A stretch of 64,000 nt of DNA from Flavobacterium limicola. Lineage in GTDB: Bacteria; Bacteroidota; Bacteroidia; Flavobacteriales; Flavobacteriaceae. Location of the stretch: contig NZ_RBXA01000001.1 in the NCBI RefSeq assembly GCF_003634755.1, forward strand, positions 1,240,001 to 1,304,000, read 5' to 3'. Positions 43,261 through 52,181 of this stretch are shown in pieces. A model generated the notes under the pieces. That model was not told the DNA's origin, made no database searches, and saw only the letters and a list, made by a program, of their open reading frames with translations. The position numbers and the translations under genes were made by a program. The stretch's first letter is position 1; the number at the start of each line of letters is the position of its first letter.

Positions 43261-43367
43261 ATAAGTCATATAAGCAAAAGATTAAAAACCATTAAGGGAT
43301 TAAGTTCATTAAGCTTTACGCTTAATTTTCTTAATCCCTTAATGGTTTAAAAACTTATATGACTTAT
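43261..43367. repeat. AACCATTAAG-type long nested hairpin, copy 2
   Basis: Three nested perfect arms: 43261-43274 with 43354-43367 (14 bp), 43286-43304 with 43330-43348 (19 bp) and 43308-43314 with 43320-43326 (7 bp), 40 pairs in 107 bases. The 19-bp arm equals that of copy 1 (36463-36526) except for an A-T to G-C compensated pair. It fills the space between convergent mtaB and an SDR gene and probably terminates both. Confidence 0.85.
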
Positions 43368-43381
43368 AAGTTTGAAAATTT

Positions 43382-44098
43382 CTACGGATTCGTAGACCAA
43401 ATACTACTGTTTTTGATGAAAACGCGTCGGTTTAGTTTCAGCTGTGCGATGATTAATTCGGCCATGTCTTCTGCCTGCATTACGGTTTCTGGATTGCCGT
43501 CAGTCAATTTTAATTCTTTGGCCATGTCAGTCGCAACAGTGCTTGGCGTTAATGCCGTCACGCGAATATTATGTTTACGAACTTCCTGCATCAATGATTC
43601 CGTTAATCCTAAAACAGCAAATTTTGAAGCACTGTAAGCACTCGTTAACGCATTTCCGCTTAATCCGGCTGTTGAAGAAATGTTGATGATATCACCTGTT
43701 TGTCTTTCGATCATATTTGGCAAAACAGCACGGGTTACATAATACGTTCCCATTAAGTTTACCTGAATGATGCGTTCCCAATCGGTCGGTTCTAATTCTA
43801 AGAATTTTCCAAAAGCAGCTATTCCGGCATTATTGATTAAAATATCAATGGTTCCAAATTCAGCCAGTGCTTTGTCTACGGCAGCGTTTACTGAATTGAT
43901 ATCAGCAACATCAGCGGTTATTGCCAGTGCTTTTACTCTCAAAGAACGCACTTTTGCCGCTACACTGTCTATCTCTTCTTGCGTACGTGCTACTAAAATT
44001 ACATTTACACCTTCTTTGGCTAATGCCAAAGCGATTGCTTTTCCAATTCCTTTTCCTGCGCCGGTGATTAGGGCATTTTTATTTTTTAAATCTGTCAT
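43382..44098 (-). CDS. SDR oxidoreductase, FabG-like 3-ketoacyl-(ACP) reductase
   Basis: Classical SDR of 238 residues: [11 protein letters not shown] (cofactor), NNAGIA, catalytic Ser in INISSTAG and YSASK (Tyr and Lys), then [10 protein letters not shown]. It resembles FabG and NAD(P)-dependent ketoreductases, but it stands apart from fatty-acid genes, so the substrate is uncertain. The frame extends to a TTG at 44119, yet ATG 44098 ([13 protein letters not shown]) is the sensible start. Monocistronic, ended by the long hairpin. Confidence 0.9.
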   Translation of the reverse strand: MTDLKNKNALITGAGKGIGKAIALALAKEGVNVILVARTQEEIDSVAAKVRSLRVKALAITADVADINSVNAAVDKALAEFGTIDILINNAGIAAFGKFLELEPTDWERIIQVNLMGTYYVTRAVLPNMIERQTGDIINISSTAGLSGNALTSAYSASKFAVLGLTESLMQEVRKHNIRVTALTPSTVATDMAKELKLTDGNPETVMQAEDMAELIIAQLKLNRRVFIKNSSIWSTNP

Positions 44099-44225
44099 TT
44101 TGTATATTATTTGAGCCAATAAAGGCTTAGTTTACTGTAAAAGTAGTACGTTTTGCAGTTGAAATCTATTTTGATTTTCTATTTAATTTAAATTTAACGT
44201 TCTGTTATTTTGACTGAAATGTAAA

Positions 44226-45062
44226 TTATTTTTTGTCTAAAGTCAATTTGTAAATATCTGTTTCCAAGATTTCTGTGTCCTTGTCTTCACAAAGTAGGAA
44301 CTCGATTTTTTCTTTTGAATTGGCGTATAAAGTTAATCCTTCGAATTTATGGGTGCTGCTAATTTTTTGAGTGAAATCAATCTTCATGGTTTTCAGGTTG
44401 ATGCTCCCTATAAGACTTCCTAAAACTTCGCCATCATCATACGTAGATTCGGTATCTTCGGCTGTAGCCAAAAAATAAATGCTGTTATCGACTAAAATAG
44501 CATCCGTAAAACTACTGCGCACTCCTTTTATTTTAGGGAGTTTGTAGTCGTTTGAAAGAATACTGAAATCATTGGAAAGGTTTTTTCCTTCGATGGTGAA
44601 AAGGACATTTTTATCGGAACTTCCGTTCCCGCGATTCAACAAAAACCAACTTACACCATTAAAGATGGCGCCTTCGAGGTTGAAATCTTCGGATTTTATT
44701 GCTCCAAAATTTTGCATGACTGCATACAAATCGGTGAGGTCATTTGTGGCGATTATCTTTTTATCAGTGAAATTGACTTGTATCATTCGGTTCCTTTTCT
44801 CGGTGGAACCGGAGCCAAAAACATACAAGCTGTCCCCAAAATGGGTTATGGCTTCAAAATCAGCTTTGTCTTTTTTGAGCGTGTTTTCGGTGGGGTTTTC
44901 CAATAACGGATGGCGTTTTAAATCTTTGGAACCCATGTGATATTCGTAAAGAAAACCGCTGTTGTCACCAATAATCAATAGGGAATTGTCTTTGTAAATA
45001 AGTCCTGATGCGGAACCAATGCCGATGATTTGAAATAATAATTCGAGTGTGAATTTTTCCAT
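44226..45062 (-). CDS. Conserved hypothetical protein, probable beta-propeller
   Basis: 278 residues without signal peptide. Repeated strand patterns of the type SASGLIYKDNSLLIIGDNSGFLYEY, HFGDSLYVFGSGSTEKRNRMI, LVDNSIYFLATAEDTES, SSTHKFEGLTLYANSKEKIEFLLCEDKD suggest a propeller or esterase-like-activity-of-phytase-type fold (FEGLTL is frequent there). It may belong to DUF6929, but I am not sure. Divergent from the PPK2 gene across structured element copy C. Confidence 0.55.
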   Translation of the reverse strand: MEKFTLELLFQIIGIGSASGLIYKDNSLLIIGDNSGFLYEYHMGSKDLKRHPLLENPTENTLKKDKADFEAITHFGDSLYVFGSGSTEKRNRMIQVNFTDKKIIATNDLTDLYAVMQNFGAIKSEDFNLEGAIFNGVSWFLLNRGNGSSDKNVLFTIEGKNLSNDFSILSNDYKLPKIKGVRSSFTDAILVDNSIYFLATAEDTESTYDDGEVLGSLIGSINLKTMKIDFTQKISSTHKFEGLTLYANSKEKIEFLLCEDKDTEILETDIYKLTLDKK

Positions 45063-45083
45063 TGTATTTGATTTGTAAACGAG

Positions 45084-45194
45084 TGCCTAGCCCAGATAGT
45101 AGTGAAAATCCTTTCTAGTCCTGAACTTGTTTCAGGATTCTGAAACAAGTTCAGGACTAGAAAGATTGCAACGAATAGCTGGAAAATGCTCCTG
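45084..45194 (-). ncRNA. Structured intergenic element, copy C (Flavo-1 RNA candidate) with 25-bp hairpin
   Basis: On the minus strand AGC-ATTTT-CCAG (45190-45179) pairs with CTGG-GCT (45095-45089). The inner arm is a perfect 25-bp inverted repeat (45111-45135 with 45140-45164) around a four-base loop. The closing helix carries A-T where copies A and D have C-G. It occupies the divergent region between the propeller-like gene and PPK2. Confidence 0.6.
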
Positions 45195-45258
45195 AAATTC
45201 ATCAGGATTAATCCTCATTATTTGTTATATTTGAGTTTACAAAGATAAAATATTTCTT

Positions 45259-46134
45259 ATGAAGTCTATAAACCCCGACGATTTTAAAGTAATTGGCAAA
45301 ATTGATTTGTCCAGTATTCCTACCAACCTATTTAATGGTCATAGCGATGATGAAAAGGAAGAAAAATTAGATAAAGTGCAAGTGAAATTGAGCGAAATAC
45401 AGGATGTGATGTATGCGCACAATCGCTATGGCGTTTTAATTTGTCTGCAAGGAATGGATACCTCGGGCAAGGATAGTTTGATTCGGGAAGTTTTTCAGGA
45501 GTTTAATTCCCGTGGTGTTGTGGTCCACAGTTTTAAAACGCCTAATGCAAGTGAGCTCGAACACGATTATTTGTGGAGACATTATTTGGTTTTGCCTGAA
45601 AAAGGAAAGTTTACGGTTTTTAACCGATCGCATTATGAAAATGTTTTGGTCACAAGAGTGCATCCTGAATATATTATGAATGAAAATTTGCCTGGAATTG
45701 AAACTGTAGCTGATATTACGCCTCAGTTCTGGGAAAATAGGATGGAGCAAATCAATAATTTTGAGAAGCACATTACCCAAAACGGGACTATTATGATGAA
45801 ATTCTATTTGCACATGAGCAAAGAGGAGCAAAGACAGCGCTTGTTACGCCGACTGGAAGAACGAGAACACAATTGGAAATTCTCGACAGGCGATTTGAAA
45901 GAAAGGGATCGTTGGGATGATTATATGCATTATTACGAGGAAGCAATTAGCAAAACAAGTTCAGAATATGCACCTTGGTATGTCATTCCTGCTGATGACA
46001 AGGAAATGGCCAGATATATTGTTGGCAAAATTATTTGGGAAGAAATGCAAAAACACACGGATATTAAAGAGCCTGAAATGGATGAGAAAGTTAGGGAGAA
46101 TATCCAAATGTATAAAGACATGTTGAAGAAATAA
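45259..46134 (+). CDS. ppk2: Polyphosphate kinase 2 family (PPK2)
   Basis: Uses polyphosphate to phosphorylate nucleotides. P-loop QGMDTSGKDS (64-73), then FKTPNASELEHDYLWRHY and FNRSHYENVLVTRVHPEY, which match the lid and Walker B regions of PPK2. KFYLHMSKEEQRQRLLRRL follows. 291 residues, single PPK2 domain, close to class III/class I short enzymes; whether it prefers AMP, ADP or GDP is not decided. Next gene after a terminator is a PhoX-like phosphatase, which hints at phosphate handling. Confidence 0.92.
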   Translation: MKSINPDDFKVIGKIDLSSIPTNLFNGHSDDEKEEKLDKVQVKLSEIQDVMYAHNRYGVLICLQGMDTSGKDSLIREVFQEFNSRGVVVHSFKTPNASELEHDYLWRHYLVLPEKGKFTVFNRSHYENVLVTRVHPEYIMNENLPGIETVADITPQFWENRMEQINNFEKHITQNGTIMMKFYLHMSKEEQRQRLLRRLEEREHNWKFSTGDLKERDRWDDYMHYYEEAISKTSSEYAPWYVIPADDKEMARYIVGKIIWEEMQKHTDIKEPEMDEKVRENIQMYKDMLKK

Positions 46135-46229
46135 GATTAGATTAAATTGCTATTGCATTCTGTGTTAAGCTATATTTATTCTGTAATTACTAAAAAGTTA
46201 GTACGTTAATTAATTGTTTTTTTGAATTG

Positions 46230-46255
46230 AAAACCAACTAAATTGTTGGTTTTTT
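46230..46255 (+). terminator. Intrinsic terminator of ppk2
   Basis: Nine-pair stem AAAACCAAC/GTTGGTTTT with six-base loop and T-run, 95 bases past the stop. Confidence 0.85.
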
Positions 46256-46326
46256 CTTAATATTCTATTCATTCAGGGTTAAAATTCACAGTATTACTTT
46301 GCTGAAAATTTAAACAATCAATCAAA

Positions 46327-47775
46327 ATGAAAAGAATTATTTTACCAATGTTATTTTTAGTATCATTAATCTCATGTGAGAATGATTCTAAATCTTCGAA
46401 TGAAACAACGAGTGTTGTTTTAGCGAATCAATCTGCGACTCCGGTGTTATTGAAAAAGCAAACGGGCTTTGAAAACCTTGAGCTTTTTTCATTGATTGCT
46501 TCTGATGATGTTTTGGCAGGAAGTCCGAATTTTGTTTTTGGAGGTTCTGCGGATGGATCAGGATTATTGAAAAATGCTGATGGTACTTTTACTTTTTTGG
46601 TAAATCACGAAGACAATTTTGCGGTATCAAGAGTAACTTTTGACAAAACATTCAAACCTACAAAAGGAGAATATTTATTGAATTCTAATGGTGGAACTTG
46701 GAGGTTATGTGGCGCTACAATGGCTACGGTTGCTGAACACGGTTTTGGCCCATTGTATTTGACTTGTGGAGAATCTGGTGAAGAATCGCGTACTCATGCC
46801 ATAAATCCTTTTGGAGATGTTGCATCTGCTTCGGTTTCAAAAGAATTACCTGCTTTAGGAAGAATAAGTGCTGAAAATGCTTTACCATTAAAAGCGTCTG
46901 CATTTGCAGGAAAAACGGTAGTTGTCATTGGAGATGATGATTCAGGAACGTATGGCGGTCAAGTGTTTATGTATGTTTCAAACACTGTTGGTGATTTAGC
47001 GAATGGTTCTTTGTACATGATGAAAAGAACGGATGATAATCAGAGAGAGAAAGATATGGTTGTCAATCAAACGTACGGTGTTTCTTTTGTAAAAATTGAG
47101 AACCATACTACAATGACAGGAGCGGCTATAAATGCCTCTGTGAATACATTGAAAGGAATCAAATTTGGAAGAGTAGAGGATTTGGATTATAAAAAAGGTA
47201 CAGATGCCGGAGCAAGAGAAATCTATTTTAATGTTACAGGACAAAATACAACCGGATCCAATGCGGATGCTTCAAGAACGAAATATGGTAGAGTTTACAA
47301 ATTGAATTTGGATGCAAGTAATCCTTTGGTTGGTACTCTTGAAGTAATTCTTGATGGCGATGATCGTACCGGAATTGCTGGGAAATTTCAAAATCCAGAT
47401 AATATCTGTGTGACAAAAAACTACGTTTATGTTCAGGAAGATGCAAATGGATATGGTGATGAAACGCATGACGCTTACATCTATCAATACAACATGGCGA
47501 CAAAACAATTGAAAGTGGTTGTTGAGTTAGACCACCGTCGTTCGGCTACTGATGCCACTAAATATAATGTAGGCGGAACAAGTAAATTTGGAGATTGGGA
47601 ATACGGAGCCATGATTGATGTTTCAGAACAATTGGGGATTGATGATACCTTTTTATTAAGTGTTCAGCCTCATACTTGGAGAGGGACAAAATACAAAGGA
47701 GTAGATGGAGGAACAAATCGTCCAAATGAAGATCAGGCAAGTCAAATCGTTTTAATCAAAGGATTAGCACGATAA
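46327..47775 (+). CDS. PhoX-like (DUF839) lipoprotein, putative phosphatase
   Basis: A 482-residue lipoprotein (MKRIILPMLFLVSLISC, lipidated Cys17). Segments FLVNHEDNFAVSRVTF, GGTWRLCGATMATVAEHGFGPLYLTCGE, RVEDLDYKKG and FQNPDNICVTKNYVYVQED resemble the beta-propeller metal-site strands of PhoX alkaline phosphatases (DUF839), which release phosphate from phosphoesters with Ca/Fe cofactors. The resemblance is by pattern only. It sits between ppk2 and a cytochrome c peroxidase, each with its own terminator. Confidence 0.6.
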   Translation: MKRIILPMLFLVSLISCENDSKSSNETTSVVLANQSATPVLLKKQTGFENLELFSLIASDDVLAGSPNFVFGGSADGSGLLKNADGTFTFLVNHEDNFAVSRVTFDKTFKPTKGEYLLNSNGGTWRLCGATMATVAEHGFGPLYLTCGESGEESRTHAINPFGDVASASVSKELPALGRISAENALPLKASAFAGKTVVVIGDDDSGTYGGQVFMYVSNTVGDLANGSLYMMKRTDDNQREKDMVVNQTYGVSFVKIENHTTMTGAAINASVNTLKGIKFGRVEDLDYKKGTDAGAREIYFNVTGQNTTGSNADASRTKYGRVYKLNLDASNPLVGTLEVILDGDDRTGIAGKFQNPDNICVTKNYVYVQEDANGYGDETHDAYIYQYNMATKQLKVVVELDHRRSATDATKYNVGGTSKFGDWEYGAMIDVSEQLGIDDTFLLSVQPHTWRGTKYKGVDGGTNRPNEDQASQIVLIKGLAR

Positions 47776-47802
47776 TTAACCCAATCATATAGATACAATT
47801 AT

Positions 47803-47835
47803 CCACGGTTTCTTATTAGGAATCGTGGTTTTTGT
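47803..47835 (+). terminator. Terminator after the PhoX-like gene
   Basis: Imperfect stem CCACG/CGTGG with an inner TTC/GAA arm, then a T-rich tail, 28 bases past the stop. Confidence 0.6.
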
Positions 47836-47868
47836 TTTTACAATTTTTTAAAGTTACTCGCATTTATC

Positions 47869-49641
47869 ATGAAAAACAGTTTCATTTTATTGGTTCTAAT
47901 TTTATTGGTCTCTTGCCAAAATGCTATTCCTAAGCATGAAATGGTAAATAATATATTCAAATCAGATATTCTAAAAGTAATTGATGAAGTATCTAAATTG
48001 GAAAATTTAATACAACTGAATACTTCAACAGTGCAGCTCCAGAAACAATTTCTAAAGGCACACAGCAGTTATAAACAATTGGAAACGATCAGTGAATATT
48101 ATTTTCCTGCTGTCTCTAAAGCTATAAATGGTCCAGCCTTGGCAGAATTTGAAGAAAATGATGGAAAGACTTTGCCTCCCGAAGGATTTCAAGTGATTGA
48201 AGAATTTATTTTTCCAACTTATAATCCAAAGTCAAAAGCGGAGTTGTTGAAAGAAATGGGTATTTTATCGGCAAATTTAAAGCGTTTGGACAAAGTGTCA
48301 CAAACAAATGAATTCACAGATTCCCACGTTTTTGATGCCATGCGTTTGGAAGTTTTTAGAATCATAACCTTGGGAATAACCGGATTTGATTCCCAAATTG
48401 CTCAAAAATCTATTCCGGAAGCAGCATCAGTATTAGAAAGCATCGAGAAATATTATAAAATCTATGCGGATAATTCAACCGACGAATCTTTTCAGAAGGT
48501 TTTAAAAACGATTAAAAAAGGTAAGGAATATTTAAAAATGAATACCGATTTTAATGCATTTGACCGCGCTTTTTTTATTCGAGAGATCGCCAATCCGTTA
48601 AGTATCGGTTTGCATAAAACGCAAGTCAGCTTGAAAATTCCTTTTATAAAAGAAACAAGAGGACTGAAAACAACTGCACAGACACTTTTTGATAAAAACG
48701 CTTTTGATGCCGAAGCTTTCTCTGCATTTCCAGATTATGAAACAACGCCTGAAAAAATAGAATTGGGGAAATTATTGTTTAATGATCCTGTTTTATCAGG
48801 AGATAATTCTCGTTCGTGTGCTTCCTGTCACCATTCAGATAAAGCATTTACGGATGGTTTGGAGAAATCAATTTCATTAGACGGTAGGTCTTTGGTAAAA
48901 AGAAATACTCCTACGCTTACTCATATTGCATTTCAGCGTACTTTCTTTTATGACTCCAGAGTCAATTATCTGGAGGACCAAGCTGTAGCGGTAATTACAA
49001 ATGAAAATGAAATGCATGGTTCTTTTGCAAAATCAGTAGTTGCTTTGAAAAAAGAAGTAAGTTATGTTGCCAAGTTCGAAAAGGCATTTCCTAAAACCGA
49101 AATAGATGAATTTGGGATAAAGAACGCATTGGCATCCTATATAAGATCATTGAGTACTTATGATTCAAAGTTTGATGGATTTATGCGGGGAGAGGAAAAA
49201 TTTGATTTAGATGAAATTGCAGGTTTTAATTTATATACCGGAAAAGCAAAATGTGCTACTTGTCATTTTATTCCATTAACAAACGGGACTGTACCTCCAA
49301 GTTTTATAAAATCAGAAAGTGAAGTATTAGGCGTTCCTGATAAGCATAAAAAATTAGATGCTGATTTGGGAAAATTTGAATTAACGAAAGCTGAAATTCA
49401 TCGAAATTCTTTCAAAACACCTACGATAAGAAATGTAGAATTGACGGCACCTTACATGCACAATGGTGTTTTTAAAACACTGGAAGAAGTAATTGATTTT
49501 TACAATGACGGCGGTGGAAACGGATTGGGGTTTAATTTACAAAATCAAACGTTACCAGAAGACAAATTGAATCTTACAGAATTAGAAAAAAAACAGCTTA
49601 TCGCCTTTATGAAAACATTGACGGATAAAAAGTACTATTGA
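47869..49641 (+). CDS. Di-heme cytochrome c peroxidase with N-terminal extension
   Basis: Exported lipoprotein (MKNSFILLVLILLVSC, Cys16) of the CcpA/MauG group, which reduces hydrogen peroxide with electrons from cytochrome c or carries out oxidations. Heme motifs are CASCH (Cys317, Cys320, His321) and CATCH (Cys462, Cys465, His466). The 300 residues before the catalytic part are helical and recall the imelysin-like domains fused to such peroxidases in Bacteroidetes (EYYFPAVSKAINGPALAEFEEND). 590 residues against about 340 for the plain enzyme. Ends in a two-way terminator. Confidence 0.9.
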   Translation: MKNSFILLVLILLVSCQNAIPKHEMVNNIFKSDILKVIDEVSKLENLIQLNTSTVQLQKQFLKAHSSYKQLETISEYYFPAVSKAINGPALAEFEENDGKTLPPEGFQVIEEFIFPTYNPKSKAELLKEMGILSANLKRLDKVSQTNEFTDSHVFDAMRLEVFRIITLGITGFDSQIAQKSIPEAASVLESIEKYYKIYADNSTDESFQKVLKTIKKGKEYLKMNTDFNAFDRAFFIREIANPLSIGLHKTQVSLKIPFIKETRGLKTTAQTLFDKNAFDAEAFSAFPDYETTPEKIELGKLLFNDPVLSGDNSRSCASCHHSDKAFTDGLEKSISLDGRSLVKRNTPTLTHIAFQRTFFYDSRVNYLEDQAVAVITNENEMHGSFAKSVVALKKEVSYVAKFEKAFPKTEIDEFGIKNALASYIRSLSTYDSKFDGFMRGEEKFDLDEIAGFNLYTGKAKCATCHFIPLTNGTVPPSFIKSESEVLGVPDKHKKLDADLGKFELTKAEIHRNSFKTPTIRNVELTAPYMHNGVFKTLEEVIDFYNDGGGNGLGFNLQNQTLPEDKLNLTELEKKQLIAFMKTLTDKKYY

Positions 49642-49649
49642 TAGTAAAC

Positions 49650-49680
49650 AAAAAATGCGCTGAATTTCAGCGCATTTTTT
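49650..49680. terminator. Bidirectional terminator
   Basis: 14-pair stem AAAAAATGCGCTGA/TCAGCGCATTTTTT with three-base loop, between the peroxidase and the convergent barrel gene. Confidence 0.92.
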
Positions 49681-49699
49681 TAACTAATTCAAAACAGTT

Positions 49700-50284
49700 T
49701 TATAGTTCAAAACCATAAGCTAAACGAACACCTACTTGTCCAACTCCTCTACCAAGAGAACCGTTACTGTTTAAACGATCAAAATGATTGTAGTGTGTAT
49801 AGTTCAAAGAAATATCTATGTATTTAGTAGCATAACCTATACTTGGAGATAACAATAAAGAAGTTTTATCTCTGGTATTTTCTACATTACTTGTTGCAAA
49901 TGCTGCACCAGCTTCTCCCATTACGTAAAATTGGTCATTCCATACGAAAGCTTTAAAACCTGCTTTAGCTGGGATGATACCTAAATCTTTTCCTTCTGTT
50001 TGACCAGGAAACCCATCAGCTTTGCTCACAAATAAATTAGTGTAACCTGTAGTCAACGTCAAAGAGTATCTTTTTGATAAATCATATTGTCCTCTTACAT
50101 CTGCACCAAGTGATAATTTGTAAGGATCATTAACTGAATATCCTGCATTTGCACCAACACCTAAACGGAATCCTTGGTCGTAATTTGTTGCTTCATTTGT
50201 TGTTTCTTGCGCTTCTACATTGGTAGCAAACATCATTGCTATTGCTAATACAAATCCTGTTTTAATTTTTCCTGCGATTTTCAT
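49700..50284 (-). CDS. Outer-membrane beta-barrel protein
   Basis: 194 residues from ATG 50284: signal peptide (KIKTGFVLAIAMMFATNVEA), then eight or so amphipathic strands (GFRLGVGANAGYSV, LSLGADVRGQYDL, YSLTLTTGYTNLFV, FKAFVWNDQFYVMGEAGAAF, LLLSPSIGYATKYIDISLNYTHY, VGQVGVRLAYGFEL) ending in an aromatic-poor FEL C terminus. This is the OmpA/OmpW-size porin-like barrel type. The frame upstream to 50338 is unlikely to be translated. Its promoter region also holds the MATE operator candidates. Confidence 0.85.
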   Translation of the reverse strand: MKIAGKIKTGFVLAIAMMFATNVEAQETTNEATNYDQGFRLGVGANAGYSVNDPYKLSLGADVRGQYDLSKRYSLTLTTGYTNLFVSKADGFPGQTEGKDLGIIPAKAGFKAFVWNDQFYVMGEAGAAFATSNVENTRDKTSLLLSPSIGYATKYIDISLNYTHYNHFDRLNSNGSLGRGVGQVGVRLAYGFEL

Positions 50285-50348
50285 AATTGTAATATTTATT
50301 ATTAATTTTTTTGTCATTTTGATTTTTAATTGGTACAAAACAACGGTG

Positions 50349-50356
50349 CAAATGTA
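50349..50356 (-). promoter_or_regulatory. Candidate -7 box for the barrel gene
   Basis: TACATTTG on the minus strand, exact TAnnTTTG, 64 bases upstream of ATG 50284 (which also supports this start over the upstream frame). Confidence 0.45.
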
Positions 50357-50376
50357 TAGCTCGAAATCGCTTGAAA

Positions 50377-50413
50377 TGTTATAGAATTACTTGGTTTTGT
50401 TATAGAATTACTT
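50377..50413. repeat. 21-base-spaced direct repeat upstream of the MATE gene
   Basis: The 16-base sequence TGTTATAGAATTACTT occurs at 50377-50392 and again at 50398-50413, a period of 21 bases, i.e. two helical turns. This spacing suits a protein binding twice on one DNA face between the divergent barrel and MATE genes. Confidence 0.65.
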
Positions 50414-50453
50414 CTTTTAGATGTAATGTTTTAAAAAAGGTTGTTATATATTC

Positions 50454-50471
50454 AATTGTATCGATACAATT
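50454..50471. promoter_or_regulatory. 18-bp perfect palindrome, operator candidate for the MATE gene
   Basis: AATTGTATCGATACAATT is a perfect palindrome with a GTATCGATAC core, 13 bases before the -7 box (50485-50492), so it overlaps where the -33 region would be. A repressor binding there would block the promoter. No regulator gene is adjacent. Confidence 0.6.
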
Positions 50472-50484
50472 CAAAGCTTCTAAT

Positions 50485-50492
50485 TATATTTG
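50485..50492 (+). promoter_or_regulatory. -7 box for the MATE gene
   Basis: TATATTTG, exact TAnnTTTG. It includes the in-frame TTG at 50490, so the start is taken downstream at GTG 50511. Confidence 0.55.
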
Positions 50493-50510
50493 CTCAAAAA
50501 AAGACAAAAA

Positions 50511-51893
50511 GTGAATTTATCTCAGTACTTCAAAGAGTTTTCTTATAATATTAAATTAGCGTATCCCGTAATTTTGGGAATGTTGGGACATACATTAATA
50601 GGAATTGTTGATAATTTCATGGTAGGTAAGTTAGGTTCTACTGAGTTGGCAGCGGTTTCGTTGGGCAACAGTTTTATATTCATAGCTTTATCATTAGGGA
50701 TAGGGTTTTCTACGGCAATTACGCCATTAGTTGCTGAGGCTGATGCTGAAAAAGACGATCAAAAAATCCGCACTACTTTTCACCACGGATTGCTTTTATG
50801 TACGGTTTTAGGAGTTGCATTATTTATTCTGACAGTGCTCTCTAAACAAATTATGTATTTGATGCACCAACCCAAAGAAGTGGCTGATATGGCCGCTCCA
50901 TATATTGACTGGGTGGCGTTTTCATTGATTCCAGTGATTATGTATCAGGGTTACAAACAATTTGCAGATGGTTTAGCCAAAACAAAATATTCGATGTATG
51001 CTATTTTTATGGCAAATGTCGTACATATCTTCTTTAATTATGTACTGATTTACGGAATTTGGATTTTTCCAAAATTAGGGATTCTGGGTGCTGCATTGGG
51101 AACGGTATTGTCCAGAATAATGATGGTGGTTTTTATGCATTACCTAATGAAACGAAATTCGGCTTTAAAAAAATATTTTAAGAATTTCAGTTTCAAAGAA
51201 ATCCGAAAATCAATTCTGAAAAAAATCATCAATCTTGGTTTGCCTTCAGCTATGCAGATGTTGTTTGAAGTAACGTTGTTTACCGCTGCTATTTGGCTTT
51301 CAGGTTCTCTGGGGAAAAATAGTCAGGCTGCCAATCAGATTGCACTTATTCTGGCATCCTCAACTTTTATGGTAGCTATGGGATTAAGTGTTACCGCAAT
51401 GATCCGAGTTAGTCACACAAAAGGAATGAACGATTATAAAAACTTGATTGTCGTGGCAAGATCTATTTTTCTTTTGGCAATTATATTAGAAACGATCTTT
51501 GCGATAATATTTGTGGCATTTCATAATTTTTTACCGCATCTATTCTTGAATATGAGCGATTCGACTCAAATGTTGGATAACGAAGAAATCATCCTAATCA
51601 CTTCAAAATTGCTATTGATTGCGGCCATTTTCCAAATTTCTGATGGAATTCAAGTGGTTGTTTTGGGAGCATTACGTGGTTTGCAAGATGTGAAAATCCC
51701 TATGTATATTACCTTTGTGGCGTATTGGGTTATTGGTTTTCCTATTTCCTATTATTTAGGAAAATACACAGAACTCAAAGCTGTTGGAATTTGGATCGGA
51801 CTTTTAGCGGGATTAACAGCTGCCGCTTTATTTTTGTATATTCGCTTTGCGAGATTGACAAGAAATTTGGTGATGCAAAACGAGAATAAATAA
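50511..51893 (+). CDS. MATE family multidrug efflux transporter
   Basis: Cation-coupled exporter of drugs or metabolites with twelve predicted helices in two MatE repeats (LAYPVILGMLGHTLIGIVDNFMVGKLGSTELAAVSLGNS in the first; KIINLGLPSAMQMLFEVTLFTAAIWLSGSLGKNSQAANQIA in the second). 460 residues from GTG 50511; the frame is open to a TTG at 50490 inside the -7 box. Upstream lie an 18-bp palindrome and a 21-base-period repeat that suggest regulated expression. Two small genes follow on the same strand. Confidence 0.92.
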   Translation: MNLSQYFKEFSYNIKLAYPVILGMLGHTLIGIVDNFMVGKLGSTELAAVSLGNSFIFIALSLGIGFSTAITPLVAEADAEKDDQKIRTTFHHGLLLCTVLGVALFILTVLSKQIMYLMHQPKEVADMAAPYIDWVAFSLIPVIMYQGYKQFADGLAKTKYSMYAIFMANVVHIFFNYVLIYGIWIFPKLGILGAALGTVLSRIMMVVFMHYLMKRNSALKKYFKNFSFKEIRKSILKKIINLGLPSAMQMLFEVTLFTAAIWLSGSLGKNSQAANQIALILASSTFMVAMGLSVTAMIRVSHTKGMNDYKNLIVVARSIFLLAIILETIFAIIFVAFHNFLPHLFLNMSDSTQMLDNEEIILITSKLLLIAAIFQISDGIQVVVLGALRGLQDVKIPMYITFVAYWVIGFPISYYLGKYTELKAVGIWIGLLAGLTAAALFLYIRFARLTRNLVMQNENK

Positions 51894-51921
51894 AATAATA
51901 AATTACTTAAATATTAAATTC

Positions 51922-52149
51922 ATGGAATTACCAAAATTTTTACTAGGCGACAATACTGATTTTCCCGAAGATATTTTCATCATACACCTTGATTACCCAA
52001 GATTTATCATTAATCTTAAAGATGATGAGGTAGAATTTATGGAAGAAGCTGAAGATCTTGACGAGGCAGAATTAAATGCTGAAATGGAAGGATTAATAGT
52101 TCTTGCTAATGAGTTTTATGATAGAGAAATCAAACTTTACGAAGAGTAA
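51922..52149 (+). CDS. Small acidic conserved hypothetical protein
   Basis: 75 residues, strongly acidic (EVEFMEEAEDLDEAELNAEMEGL in the middle), beginning MELPKFLLGDNTDFPEDIFIIHLDYPRFIIN. No signal peptide or known motif. I have the impression that such proteins follow transporter genes in flavobacteria, but no function is known to me. It lies 28 bases after the MATE gene and 32 before the next small membrane gene. Confidence 0.7.
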   Translation: MELPKFLLGDNTDFPEDIFIIHLDYPRFIINLKDDEVEFMEEAEDLDEAELNAEMEGLIVLANEFYDREIKLYEE

Positions 52150-52181
52150 CTAATATTTTGTTTTACTTAACTGATATTCAA

